A stretch of 64,000 nt of DNA from positions 1 through 64,000 of the forward strand of contig JBKJIJ010000015.1 of the NCBI GenBank assembly GCA_046598525.1, written 5' to 3'. The stretch is from Methylotenera_A sp046598525 (GTDB lineage Bacteria; Pseudomonadota; Gammaproteobacteria; Burkholderiales; Methylophilaceae). The notes below the pieces were generated by a model. It made no database searches, was not told the DNA's origin, and saw only the letters and a list, made by a program, of their open reading frames with translations. Below are positions 1 through 7,161 of the stretch, one piece after another. Made by a program: the position numbers and the translations under genes. The number at the start of each line of letters is the position of its first letter. The first letter of the stretch is position 1.

Positions 1-2386
1 GTAATTCTGGATTGACTTCAACCATGTTTGCTTTGCCTTCAGTAAAGAGTTTTATTCGATTAGCTTCTACCAATTCGATCAATGCAATTTTTAATGTTTT
101 AGCATCACGAATCGCACCACGCTGCAATATAAAACTTTGAGATATTGTGTTTGTGTTGTGATCTCTACAAAATCGCAAAATATACTGATCAATTTTTATG
201 GCGTTTGCTATATGAGTCGGCGTAGCAATTTGCTGTAAAAAACGTTTAGCTTCGAATAAATGCCACGTAACAATATCGCTAGCGGCCTCTAAAAGTGCCG
301 CATCAATGGTGTCTGTATCATTGTGCTCAAATAGGTGAAATAACGCAGATAATCGCGCCACATTATCTGCGGCTTTGCTGGCTACATCTCTAAGGTCTGA
401 CATGTCACCATCACGGCTAAGAGCAGTTTCTACTTCATCATGAAAGGCAATCCAAGCCTTTTTAGCTCCAGTGGTAAAAGTTAATGTTTTAGGCGTTATT
501 CCGCCTTGATCGTTAAGTGTTGGTAATTTTTCTAACAAGGCAGTTATGCGTTGGTTAAATCTTGACAGATGTGGCCATGACTTAGGTGGCTCTTTGTACT
601 TACGATTCCCTTGAGTACTTTCAGGCCATGCAATTAGAAATCTAGCAGCAAAGCCAGTACCGCGCGCCAAATGTTTGGAGTTATCAAAGAAGTTTTTAAC
701 CGTATCGACTTGTACCGCTAGACCCATCGTTAGACGCGCGTCCTGCACGCTGTAGCATTCACTTGTACGTCTGTCTATATTGAGCTTGCCGCCTTCCCAT
801 AAGATATTTAATTGTGACATGCTACGCATTGCAGAATCACCACTCATGCCATGACTGCCAAACACAATCCCAGCTTCGCTAGATAACACTCCCGCACTGG
901 GCCAACCTTTAGCCAGACTAAACCCCAATTGCTCAGGTGTTACATCACCATAAATTAAGCGAGGGACTTTGATTGCTTCAGGCTCATCATTCTTTAACTC
1001 ATGAAGTTGTTTAGTCAGAATATCAGTAGACTTTTGTTGTTTAGCGTTTTCTTTGATTTTCTGCTTCAAACCTTCAAACTGCATCAGCCATGATTGATGA
1101 TTGACTTGCTGCCTTTTAATATCCTGTTTTAACAATCCAGCTTGATAGCTTTCCCATGCACTAATTGCAGACGTAAAATGCTTATCAACCGAGGTCTTAC
1201 GTTCTCCGCTTTCGGCTATGGCCAGCGTGTAAAGACTGACGGGGCTAGTTAAGCCTTCCGCGCGGCTCACATTCGCTAAGTGTTGTACAGCAAGCGATAA
1301 TGCTGATAAGGCGCTACATGCGGCTAAAGCTGGTGGACATTGCGTAAAGCTCAAAACTTCATTAACCGCGTTTCTAATGGCATTCGGCAATGCGTCAATG
1401 GGATAAGGTGTCGAATTTACCTCTTGAATCAAGCTTATGGGACTCAACCATTCATTTGCTGATAATGGTATATCACCCTCACTGAAATGGTCGCCTGTAG
1501 GCTGTTTGTGTGCGTCTAATTGTTGCTTTACAACATCTAAACCATGCAATTGGTGAAGGTCGTTAAAGTCAGTCGCATTTTCTGGCTTGTTATCACCAAA
1601 ATGAGGAATTACTACATATCCACCAACTAAGCTGGCTGCTTCATTGGCTTTTGTAATACCCGTTTTATTAGCATCATCATCGGCACATATCACTAGCTTG
1701 ATAGATGAATTTTTAGCGAGTAAAGCTTGGGCAACGGCTTTTAAGTTTCCCGCATCAAAAGCAACCGCGACTGCAGCGCCTGTGGCTTCATGAATGCTGG
1801 CAGCTGTCGCGTACCCCTCGCAGATATAAATAATATTATCTGGCTGGCCTATGCTGAAATAACACCCTTTTTTGCGTCCATTGGTTAAGAAACGTTTAGA
1901 TCCATCCGCATTAATAAACTGGAGGGAGTGAATTTCATTATCGGCGCGCAAAGGAATTACCAGCGCATCTTTGCTTTGTTTAATACCGTAGGCTTTAGCT
2001 CCCTTTTTTGTTAAGTAACTATGTACCGTGACGGGTGTCGCAGTACTCCATATTTGGTTTGCGCGTTCTTTCGCTTCAGCTTTAGATTTAATGTCATCAG
2101 CTTCACGTTTATCTTTCATGGCTTTAATACGTTCGGTGTGTGCTGACTGTTCTACGCTTGTTAATTGGCGGCCAATATCAGCGCGCCATGTTTGATTGAA
2201 ACCTGTTCTCCAATCACCATAACTACCAGCCGCGATACCTTCATCGTGTAAAACATACCATCCAGCCTCATCATTTGCTTTACCGTTACTGCTAAAACGA
2301 TGTATCACGCCATCTGCTTGAACGTGTTGAGGTGGGATTAAGCCAGATTGTTGAATAGCCTCTATGAATTGAGTTTCTACATTCAT
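1..2386 (-). CDS. TOPRIM and DUF3987 primase/helicase-like protein (C-terminus outside window)
   Basis: I translated the minus strand from the ATG at 2386; the frame stays open to the window edge, giving at least 795 residues with the C-terminus missing. A TOPRIM-like primase domain lies around residues 185-245, with the motif CEGYATA and the acidic motif CADDD. The rest matches the DUF3987 type, with a degenerate P-loop ESGERKTS near residue 390. Proteins of this architecture are replication primase-helicases of phage satellites and islands. The start codon overlaps the stop of the upstream gene (ATGA), so the two are translationally coupled. Exact biochemical activity is inferred from architecture only. 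Confidence 0.85.
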   Translation of the reverse strand, partial: MNVETQFIEAIQQSGLIPPQHVQADGVIHRFSSNGKANDEAGWYVLHDEGIAAGSYGDWRTGFNQTWRADIGRQLTSVEQSAHTERIKAMKDKREADDIKSKAEAKERANQIWSTATPVTVHSYLTKKGAKAYGIKQSKDALVIPLRADNEIHSLQFINADGSKRFLTNGRKKGCYFSIGQPDNIIYICEGYATAASIHEATGAAVAVAFDAGNLKAVAQALLAKNSSIKLVICADDDANKTGITKANEAASLVGGYVVIPHFGDNKPENATDFNDLHQLHGLDVVKQQLDAHKQPTGDHFSEGDIPLSANEWLSPISLIQEVNSTPYPIDALPNAIRNAVNEVLSFTQCPPALAACSALSALSLAVQHLANVSRAEGLTSPVSLYTLAIAESGERKTSVDKHFTSAISAWESYQAGLLKQDIKRQQVNHQSWLMQFEGLKQKIKENAKQQKSTDILTKQLHELKNDEPEAIKVPRLIYGDVTPEQLGFSLAKGWPSAGVLSSEAGIVFGSHGMSGDSAMRSMSQLNILWEGGKLNIDRRTSECYSVQDARLTMGLAVQVDTVKNFFDNSKHLARGTGFAARFLIAWPESTQGNRKYKEPPKSWPHLSRFNQRITALLEKLPTLNDQGGITPKTLTFTTGAKKAWIAFHDEVETALSRDGDMSDLRDVASKAADNVARLSALFHLFEHNDTDTIDAALLEAASDIVTWHLFEAKRFLQQIATPTHIANAIKIDQYILRFCRDHNTNTISQSFILQRGAIRDAKTLKIALIELVEANRIKLFTEGKANMVEVNPEL

Positions 2387-2703
2387 AACACACCACCATC
2401 ACGTAAAAAGGCTTCAGGTATGTGATAACAACGGGCGCGTGTGCGGGTTTCAGATAGATAGCTTTGTCTGATTGTTTGCCAGCCTGTGACTATTGGCAAT
2501 TCGTCTTGTAAGGTTTTAATAGCCCCCATTACTTCAGGGCGGGCTGACTCATGAAAATCAATCATTCGCACCTTATTACCTGCTAAGAATTTAGCTTTGA
2601 TTACGCTGTAAAGGCTTTGCGCAGTTGTATTAACTGGAGTGTTATAATCTGTCTGATGGATTGGCTCGGTAACATTGGCGTGTTGCTGGGCTTTTTTTTG
2701 CAT
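2383..2703 (-). CDS. Small island protein, probably winged-helix DNA-binding
   Basis: A 106-residue protein lying between the AlpA-like gene and the primase gene, 1 nt after the former and overlapping the start of the latter. The first 25 residues are polar and look disordered. The rest has helix-turn-helix character: a run of alpha-helix (AQSLYSVIKAKFLAGNK), then a helix-turn element around TGWQTIRQSYLSETRTRAR, ending in RCYHIPEAF. Small proteins with this kind of helix-turn-helix pattern are common next to AlpA and primase genes in such elements. A role in replication or regulation is inferred from position. Confidence 0.6.
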   Translation of the reverse strand: MQKKAQQHANVTEPIHQTDYNTPVNTTAQSLYSVIKAKFLAGNKVRMIDFHESARPEVMGAIKTLQDELPIVTGWQTIRQSYLSETRTRARCYHIPEAFLRDGGVL

Positions 2704-2704
2704 G

Positions 2705-2929
2705 TTATTTGCCCCCTGTTAATAAGAGTGCAATTTGTGCAACTGGCCACAACAACCGATTACCAAACTTTATAGGCTTAATTCCGAAACACTCGCCAGT
2801 CAGGCAATAATTTTTACGGATTGTTTGGCTTGCTCTGCGAGTAAAGTGAGCAAACTCGCTTGTATTGATATGATCACGTCCTACTGCTACTGAAGCTAAC
2901 GCGGGCGGGATTTGCGCTTCGTTTTTCAT
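2705..2929 (-). CDS. AlpA-like / excisionase-type DNA-binding protein
   Basis: A 74-residue protein with a helix-turn-helix-like pattern: TSEFAHFTRRASQTIRKNY reads like the AlpA/MerR-type helix-turn-helix, followed by a short wing (GIKPIKFGNRLLWPVAQI). Proteins of this type control integrase and excision genes in P4-like elements or act as excisionase. It is the first gene of the AlpA-small protein-primase run, and the inverted repeat at 2952-2988 lies just upstream. Family identity is by pattern recognition, not by search. Confidence 0.6.
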   Translation of the reverse strand: MKNEAQIPPALASVAVGRDHINTSEFAHFTRRASQTIRKNYCLTGECFGIKPIKFGNRLLWPVAQIALLLTGGK

Positions 2930-2951
2930 CGTATATTCCTCTGGGTTGAGG

Positions 2952-2988
2952 CATGTAACAAAGCTAGTTATTAGCGTTGAATTACATG
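2952..2988. promoter_or_regulatory. Inverted repeat upstream of the AlpA-like operon
   Basis: CATGTAA (2952-2958) and TTACATG (2982-2988) are perfect 7-bp inverted repeats 23 bp apart, placed 23-59 nt upstream of the AlpA-like start. This could be an operator for the AlpA-like protein or another island repressor. The arms are short and AT-rich, so chance cannot be excluded. Confidence 0.3.
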
Positions 2989-3063
2989 TCGATACGAATT
3001 AAACTTTCCTTACTATCCTCCCCTGCAAGTGTCCCTATCTACCCCAAAATGGGGGAACATAGT

Positions 3064-3669
3064 TTAATGTTCATCTTGTATATCTTTATATCCACGCAAT
3101 CTTTCCCACGCGGCTTCAAATATATTTACTGTAAAATTTAATTTTTCTCTTACAGCGGCCTTTAGTCCAGGCTTACCAGCCCGCCATTTTGGAATAGATT
3201 TCGGATCAAAACCTAACTCTTTAATTACCCTCAAAATTTCCTGTTCTTGAAAGCTTTGACGAGAAAGCGGCTTTGGGGAAGTTTGATTGCTATTTGAATT
3301 TGCAGTTTTGAGGGTTAAAGCCAATTCGTTTAATTCATCACGTTTAAATCTTAAGTCACTAGAAATAACCCTTATTGGTGGTGCAACTTTTAAATACTCG
3401 CCATTTGGTGTACTAATGAAGTTAACTAGCGCATCCCCTTTGTCTTGGCTTAATCTTTGAACATCACCATTAAAAACTATAGGGGCGAGATAACCTTCTA
3501 TCTTTCCATCAAACAGATCAGGAATCTTTTCGTTATACTCAAGCCAAAACCATGGCATAAGCCCCGATTCTAATAATCGTGAAATGCAAAATGTTTGACC
3601 TGTTTCTATTTTCAACCACTCGCAAGCCTCTTGAATTGATGCCACTTTCGGTAGGTAATTTTCTGACAT
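3064..3669 (-). CDS. Island protein of unknown function
   Basis: I do not recognise this protein. An ATG at 3699 would give 211 residues, but the ATG at 3669 (201 residues, MSENYLPK) has a good AAGGA ribosome site 9 nt upstream and is preferred. The first half is globular and mixed alpha/beta with several tryptophans. The C-terminal third after a Ser/Asn/Pro linker (around residues 125-140) is rich in Lys/Arg and helical, as in a nucleic-acid-binding tail. It sits alone between two non-coding gaps inside the island, with no membrane segment or signal peptide. Confidence 0.6.
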   Translation of the reverse strand: MSENYLPKVASIQEACEWLKIETGQTFCISRLLESGLMPWFWLEYNEKIPDLFDGKIEGYLAPIVFNGDVQRLSQDKGDALVNFISTPNGEYLKVAPPIRVISSDLRFKRDELNELALTLKTANSNSNQTSPKPLSRQSFQEQEILRVIKELGFDPKSIPKWRAGKPGLKAAVREKLNFTVNIFEAAWERLRGYKDIQDEH

Positions 3670-3708
3670 CTTTATACATCCTTCAAATTGTACCCTCATA
3701 TATTGATG

Positions 3709-3774
3709 CCACTACCATGCTAGTGAAGGGCTAACAGGTTCGCATCAGTTAATTAGGCTGATGCTAGGTAGTGG
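3709..3774. other. Nested hairpin between two island genes
   Basis: An outer pair CCACTACC (3709-3716) and GGTAGTGG (3767-3774) encloses an inner hairpin GCATCAG (3742-3748) / CTGATGC (3758-3764) with a 9-nt loop. The structure fills the gap between the genes at 3785-4120 and 3064-3669, both on the minus strand. No T-tract follows on the minus strand, so a simple intrinsic terminator is not clear. It could be a terminator, a processing site or a small structured RNA. Confidence 0.4.
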
Positions 3775-3784
3775 GCTTGACTAA

Positions 3785-4120
3785 TTAAATAAACTCATCG
3801 TCTTTATTAAAATGAAATTGGTTGTAGGTTTCTTTCTCCAGTTCGTTCATTGAAGTTTGTGGCCACCATTTTTCCAAGTTTGGAATTCCTACCGCATGTG
3901 ATGAGTAAATATATTCAACCAAGGCTGCAATAACTCCCTTAGCTTTATCAGGCAAATCTCCCGCAGATAATAATGCCGATGAAATAGCAATTTGTTGAGC
4001 TTTAAAAGATTGTTCTAAATTCCAATCAGATGATTCATTATCGGCAATTTGTTCAATTATTTTTAAAGACTCTAAACATGCAATAGCTCCACTACGAATT
4101 TCAATATCATCATTACTCAT
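3785..4120 (-). CDS. Small acidic island protein of unknown function
   Basis: A 111-residue acidic, helical protein with no signal peptide or membrane segment. It begins with a strong ribosome site (AGGAG within 4126-4134 on the minus strand) placed over the end of the preceding gene, only 2 nt away, so the two form an operon. The sequence reads as a soluble alpha-helical protein with tryptophans at about positions 33 and 85. I do not recognise a family. Confidence 0.55.
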   Translation of the reverse strand: MSNDDIEIRSGAIACLESLKIIEQIADNESSDWNLEQSFKAQQIAISSALLSAGDLPDKAKGVIAALVEYIYSSHAVGIPNLEKWWPQTSMNELEKETYNQFHFNKDDEFI

Positions 4121-4122
4121 GA

Positions 4123-4362
4123 TTAATTATCTCCTTTGTAGTTAGCACCTAATTGCTCAGCCGTTGCATTAACTTCATTCATAGTATCTTGTGCTAAAAC
4201 ATCAATTTGTTTTGCTAATGCCTGAATGGTTTTATCTTCTGAAAGCCGTGAAATAGCAGTTGCAAGCTGACTAATTGCCTCATTGTTGACTTGTGATATG
4301 CAATCCATTCCCTCAAGTCTTAATATTAAATCTCTAGATAATGTAAAATCTAACTCAGCCAT
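4123..4362 (-). CDS. Small island protein of unknown function
   Basis: A 79-residue helical protein, with a start preceded by AGGAG at a 9-nt spacing. It is co-transcribed with the 111-residue gene 2 nt downstream. The C-terminal half has an amphipathic heptad-like pattern (LATAISRLSEDKTIQALAKQ) that could form a coiled coil, suggesting oligomerisation or partner binding. Such tightly coupled small pairs in islands are sometimes toxin-antitoxin or anti-phage modules, but nothing in the sequence proves that here. Confidence 0.5.
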   Translation of the reverse strand: MAELDFTLSRDLILRLEGMDCISQVNNEAISQLATAISRLSEDKTIQALAKQIDVLAQDTMNEVNATAEQLGANYKGDN

Positions 4363-4403
4363 GACGTGATACTCCTATTTAGTATTGCATTGTGGTTAGG
4401 CTT

Positions 4404-4430
4404 CACTGGTGCCGTCGAAAAGAACCAGTG
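4404..4430. other. Stem-loop between zinc-ribbon gene and the small-gene pair
   Basis: CACTGGT (4404-4410) and ACCAGTG (4424-4430) form a perfect 7-bp stem with a 13-nt loop, 36 nt beyond the stop of the zinc-ribbon gene on the minus strand. It may terminate the integrase-side transcript. No clear T-tract follows. Confidence 0.35.
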
Positions 4431-4465
4431 TTGCCGCTTTCCCCATAATCCGTATGGGATACGGT

Positions 4466-4633
4466 TTAAAACATCGTTACTAATCTTTTCTCATTCATCA
4501 TACAAAATACGCATACATTTTGTTTCAAAGTAAATGTTTTAACAGTTGTATAAGTACGCCCAGCGCAATGAGGGCATTGAGGTATATTCGGCTGTTTTGT
4601 TGTCCGTAAACGTGCGCGCACTTGTTCTTTCAA
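4466..4633 (-). CDS. Tiny zinc-ribbon protein with non-ATG start
   Basis: On the minus strand a short frame ends with TAA at 4466 and encodes a protein with CPHC and, 20 residues later, CVFC: two CxxC knuckles of a four-cysteine zinc ribbon. There is no ATG upstream of the knuckles. I give the TTG at 4633 (55 residues) as start; a GTG at 4621 would give 51 residues. The same frame stays open upstream to the integrase stop codon, so a longer form from an unusual start is possible. It lies directly downstream of the integrase and may be co-transcribed. A role in DNA or RNA binding is inferred from the zinc ribbon. Confidence 0.5.
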   Translation of the reverse strand: MKEQVRARLRTTKQPNIPQCPHCAGRTYTTVKTFTLKQNVCVFCMMNEKRLVTMF

Positions 4634-4686
4634 ATCGTTAGGGGCTTGAGTTCCATTGATAAGGGTAAATTTAGGCTTATCCTTAT

Positions 4687-6054
4687 TTAACCCCTAATAC
4701 TGATAACATGTAGCCCAGCTTTTGCAGGCTCGTATGCTATTTGAGCCTCACTTAATATCCATTCTTCTATTTTTACATGCCACATGCGCAACAAATCTAA
4801 AGGACGGCGGCGGTAATGTTTTTCAGCAATGGCGCTGGGTTTATGCCCCATTATTTGTGCAACCACTCCAGCAGGGGTTTCTATCCATTCTGCTAGTGAT
4901 CCAAAAGAACGGCGCAGGCCATGTAGTGTTAAGTCAGGTAGTCCAGCATTTAATAATGCTTTCTTATGTGCTGGTGTTGGTTCGGCTAGTTGTCCGTTAG
5001 CAGATGTAGGACTAGAGAATACCCATTCATTACGCCTAGGCAGGCTGCTTATTAAATGCGCTGTATAGGACGTTAACGGTATGGTGCGTTCACCTTCTAC
5101 CTTGTCCCTTATGGTCATACTTAACCATTGGAAATCCACATCAACCCATCTAAGGGCGGCTAATTCACGGCGGCGTGCACCAGTTAATAAAAGGGCTTGT
5201 AAGTAAGCGCATGTAACAGGGTTGCTAATTTCACATACTGCTTTGAACCATGGTGTAAGTTGCTCACGTTGTAGGCTGTCACCTTCTTTAGCATTTTTAG
5301 TGGGCATCTCATCACGTACTTGTTGAGCTTTACACGCACCACTTGGCACTAAGCCCGCATATTCAGATTGTGAATCACACCAATTAATAAACACAGATAA
5401 CAGTCTGAAAGCTAGGGAGGCGCGTGTAGGCCTTGTTTCAGCCTCTTTAGCCAGCCATTCAGCTATGCGCAAGCCTGTAAGGTCGGATAATTTAACATTT
5501 AATAACGATGCTAGTGGGGCAGGGTCTGTTAAGCCTTTACCGCGAATCTTTTTAACGCCACCAATATGAACAATATTTTCATGGTCACGAATACTCCACT
5601 CACTCCAGCGTTTACGGCGTGCTTCAATATAAAGTGGCCACACCATGCCCAATGTAAGGGTTTCATGCTTATCTTGGATTAACTTAGCACTAGCTTTTTG
5701 TTTTAATACTTGCGCCTTCTCAGCATCACTAGCAATCCGATCAGCTTTAACTTGTCTAGGGTCAATGCCTTTATCTGTCATTGCTTTAAGCGTTGTTGCT
5801 TCAATCTGCGCAGCTTTAATTGAATAAGTGCTTATGTCGCCTATAGTGATACGTAAAGTTTTATTGTTTAAAGAGGTTTCGAATATATAGGACTTAGTGC
5901 CTTTAGAAGTTACGCGTAAACCTAGCCCCGTTGTTTTACCATCCCAATAAATGGTCTGTGATTTACCAGCTTTACATTCAAAATTTGCAATAACTTCGGC
6001 CGTGAAGTTCTTTTTAATATCCTTTGAATTAGCTGTTTGGCTAGTAGCATTCAT
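4687..6054 (-). CDS. int: P4-type tyrosine integrase
   Basis: A 455-residue site-specific recombinase that inserts and excises the island. The N-terminal DUF4102-like arm-binding region (residues 15-110) contains DGKTTGLGLRV and GKGIDP-like elements (here DKGIDPR). The catalytic domain shows Arg294 in TGARRRE, Lys318, the HxxR box His378-Arg381 (HGLRRS), His404 in MGHKP and the nucleophile Tyr414 in EKHYRRR. All key residues are present, so it is probably active. Length is slightly above the usual 400-430. Its start faces the tRNA-His fragment 157 bp away, as expected for an enzyme acting at that attachment site. Confidence 0.95.
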   Translation of the reverse strand: MNATSQTANSKDIKKNFTAEVIANFECKAGKSQTIYWDGKTTGLGLRVTSKGTKSYIFETSLNNKTLRITIGDISTYSIKAAQIEATTLKAMTDKGIDPRQVKADRIASDAEKAQVLKQKASAKLIQDKHETLTLGMVWPLYIEARRKRWSEWSIRDHENIVHIGGVKKIRGKGLTDPAPLASLLNVKLSDLTGLRIAEWLAKEAETRPTRASLAFRLLSVFINWCDSQSEYAGLVPSGACKAQQVRDEMPTKNAKEGDSLQREQLTPWFKAVCEISNPVTCAYLQALLLTGARRRELAALRWVDVDFQWLSMTIRDKVEGERTIPLTSYTAHLISSLPRRNEWVFSSPTSANGQLAEPTPAHKKALLNAGLPDLTLHGLRRSFGSLAEWIETPAGVVAQIMGHKPSAIAEKHYRRRPLDLLRMWHVKIEEWILSEAQIAYEPAKAGLHVISIRG

Positions 6055-6210
6055 TACAGTGCAATTCCATGTAGGGGCTGTGTAGGGGAATTATAGCAAC
6101 ATAATGAAATATTAATCAACGCATATTTATATAAATAAACAGATAAGTAACTGTTTATATTTAATTTAGAAGATTTTATATACGATAATCAACATTAATA
6201 AATGCCATTT

Positions 6211-6263
6211 AGTCAGGATTGTGATTCCTGTTGTCTTGGGTTCGAGCCCCATCAGCCACCCCA
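6211..6263 (+). repeat. tRNA-His 3' fragment, island attachment site (att scar)
   Basis: The 53 bp read like the 3' part of a bacterial tRNA-His gene: anticodon stem-loop with GTG anticodon (GGATTGTGATTCC), variable loop, T-arm with GGTTCGAG, and acceptor end CAGCCACC plus encoded CCA. The 5' half (acceptor 5' strand and D-arm) is absent; the sequence to the left is unrelated. P4-type integrases use tRNA 3' ends as attB, leaving a duplicated 3' part at one island border. This is therefore the border of the island, and the functional tRNA-His gene should lie beyond the left edge of the window. Confidence 0.85.
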
Positions 6264-6403
6264 TTCACTTCTCATAATATTCAATCAGTTAGTTAGATTT
6301 CACATTCCTAAACATTATTAATTAATGCTATTTGTCCTTAACATTGCCCGATAACGTAAGTTTTGTGGGTTAATTCCGTTTAATAGACTTTTATTCATTT
6401 AAG

Positions 6404-6955
6404 TTAATACTTTTTAAAAGCTTTCCAGCCTTTTTCAGCCATACAACCTATAAAGCCAAATGTAACCGTTTGCGTTTTGCCATCTGGTTTGTGTGCTTCG
6501 CCCAATTTTTCTACACATGCATTGCTATCTGTTTTAAACGAATCGGGTTTTACGCCGGTTTTCCACCATGAAGGTACAACAAAAGTATCTAATGGATTAG
6601 AGGTAGCTATCTTTTTGCTAGCTTTAATAGGCTTTACGCTAGTGGCTGTTTTATCTGAATTTGTTGTTTTTCCATCAAAAACTATAGCTGTATTGGTTTC
6701 TGATGCATTGATTTTGTTAACGCTCACTTCATCAGCATCCGCACTGGTATCTGTCATTATTTCAAAAGAATCTAACTTTTGAATCGTCCACCCGCTAGCT
6801 TCCATGCATTTTTCAATGTCTGCTTCCGTGTATTTGGCTTGGCAGGCTTGCCTTGTATTTTCAAGCTGGGCAACGCTGGCGCCGCGTTTATAAGAAAATT
6901 CGCCGCAAGCACTTAAGCCCATTGTAATTGCCATTATTAATACAAAATTTCTCAT
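6404..6955 (-). CDS. Predicted lipoprotein with two Cys/Gly-Trp motifs
   Basis: A 183-residue protein whose first 17 residues form a lipoprotein signal (MRNFVLIMAITMG then LSAC, lipidated Cys17). It has two related segments: ACQAKYTE...KCMEASGW (about residues 37-56) and ACVEKLGE...GCMAEKGW (about residues 146-177), each with a Cys, a Cys-Met and a Gly-Trp. They are joined by a Ser/Thr/Lys-rich spacer. The paired cysteines suggest disulfides in the periplasm. Function unknown. It is the first host gene beyond the island border and is divergent from the porin gene. Confidence 0.7.
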   Translation of the reverse strand: MRNFVLIMAITMGLSACGEFSYKRGASVAQLENTRQACQAKYTEADIEKCMEASGWTIQKLDSFEIMTDTSADADEVSVNKINASETNTAIVFDGKTTNSDKTATSVKPIKASKKIATSNPLDTFVVPSWWKTGVKPDSFKTDSNACVEKLGEAHKPDGKTQTVTFGFIGCMAEKGWKAFKKY

Positions 6956-7032
6956 GTTTTGTGCCCCTTAAACAAACGCTATAAACGCGAATAAACCGTT
7001 TTCACAATATACGATGCTTTGATTGCGCCTTG

Positions 7033-7080
7033 ACTACGCAATATGACGTATTTAACTCGCTCCTGCCTGTCGCTAATCTA
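7033..7080 (+). promoter_or_regulatory. Predicted activator site and -10 box for the porin gene
   Basis: ACTACGCA (7033-7040), TGACGTATTT (7044-7053) and CTAATCTA (7073-7080) recur upstream of formamidase with exactly the same spacing (offsets 0, 11 and 40). The core TACG...CGTA is a 16-bp imperfect palindrome. TAATCT (7074-7079) resembles a -10 hexamer, which would put the palindrome near -43, a typical class II activator position. No good -35 box is seen, as expected for an activator-dependent promoter. Confidence 0.6.
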
Positions 7081-7161
7081 GCCACATGACAAATGCATCA
7101 GGCTCAAATGATGCGCTAGCTCAATATTTATAACTGTTTATCCATCTATAGGGGCATAGAA

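Larger units (their letters stand above)
1..6263. mobile_element. Right end of an integrated genomic island (integrase, AlpA-like regulator, primase)
   Basis: The block holds, from right to left, a tRNA-His 3' fragment, a P4-type tyrosine integrase, several small unrecognised genes, an AlpA-like regulator, a small DNA-binding-like protein and a TOPRIM/DUF3987 primase-helicase, all on the minus strand. This gene set is typical of satellite-phage-like or integrative elements of proteobacteria. Host-like metabolic genes begin right after the tRNA fragment. The left boundary lies outside the window, so size and cargo are unknown. No capsid, conjugation or mobilisation gene is visible in this part. 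Confidence 0.85.

Noticed and set aside
4722..5068. Plus-strand frames inside the integrase gene
   Set aside because: Antisense to an intact integrase with all catalytic residues; no independent evidence.
6170..6263. A complete functional tRNA-His gene
   Set aside because: The sequence left of 6211 cannot form the 5' acceptor strand or D-arm, and the T-stem has a mismatch at its outer pair, so only a 3' fragment is present.
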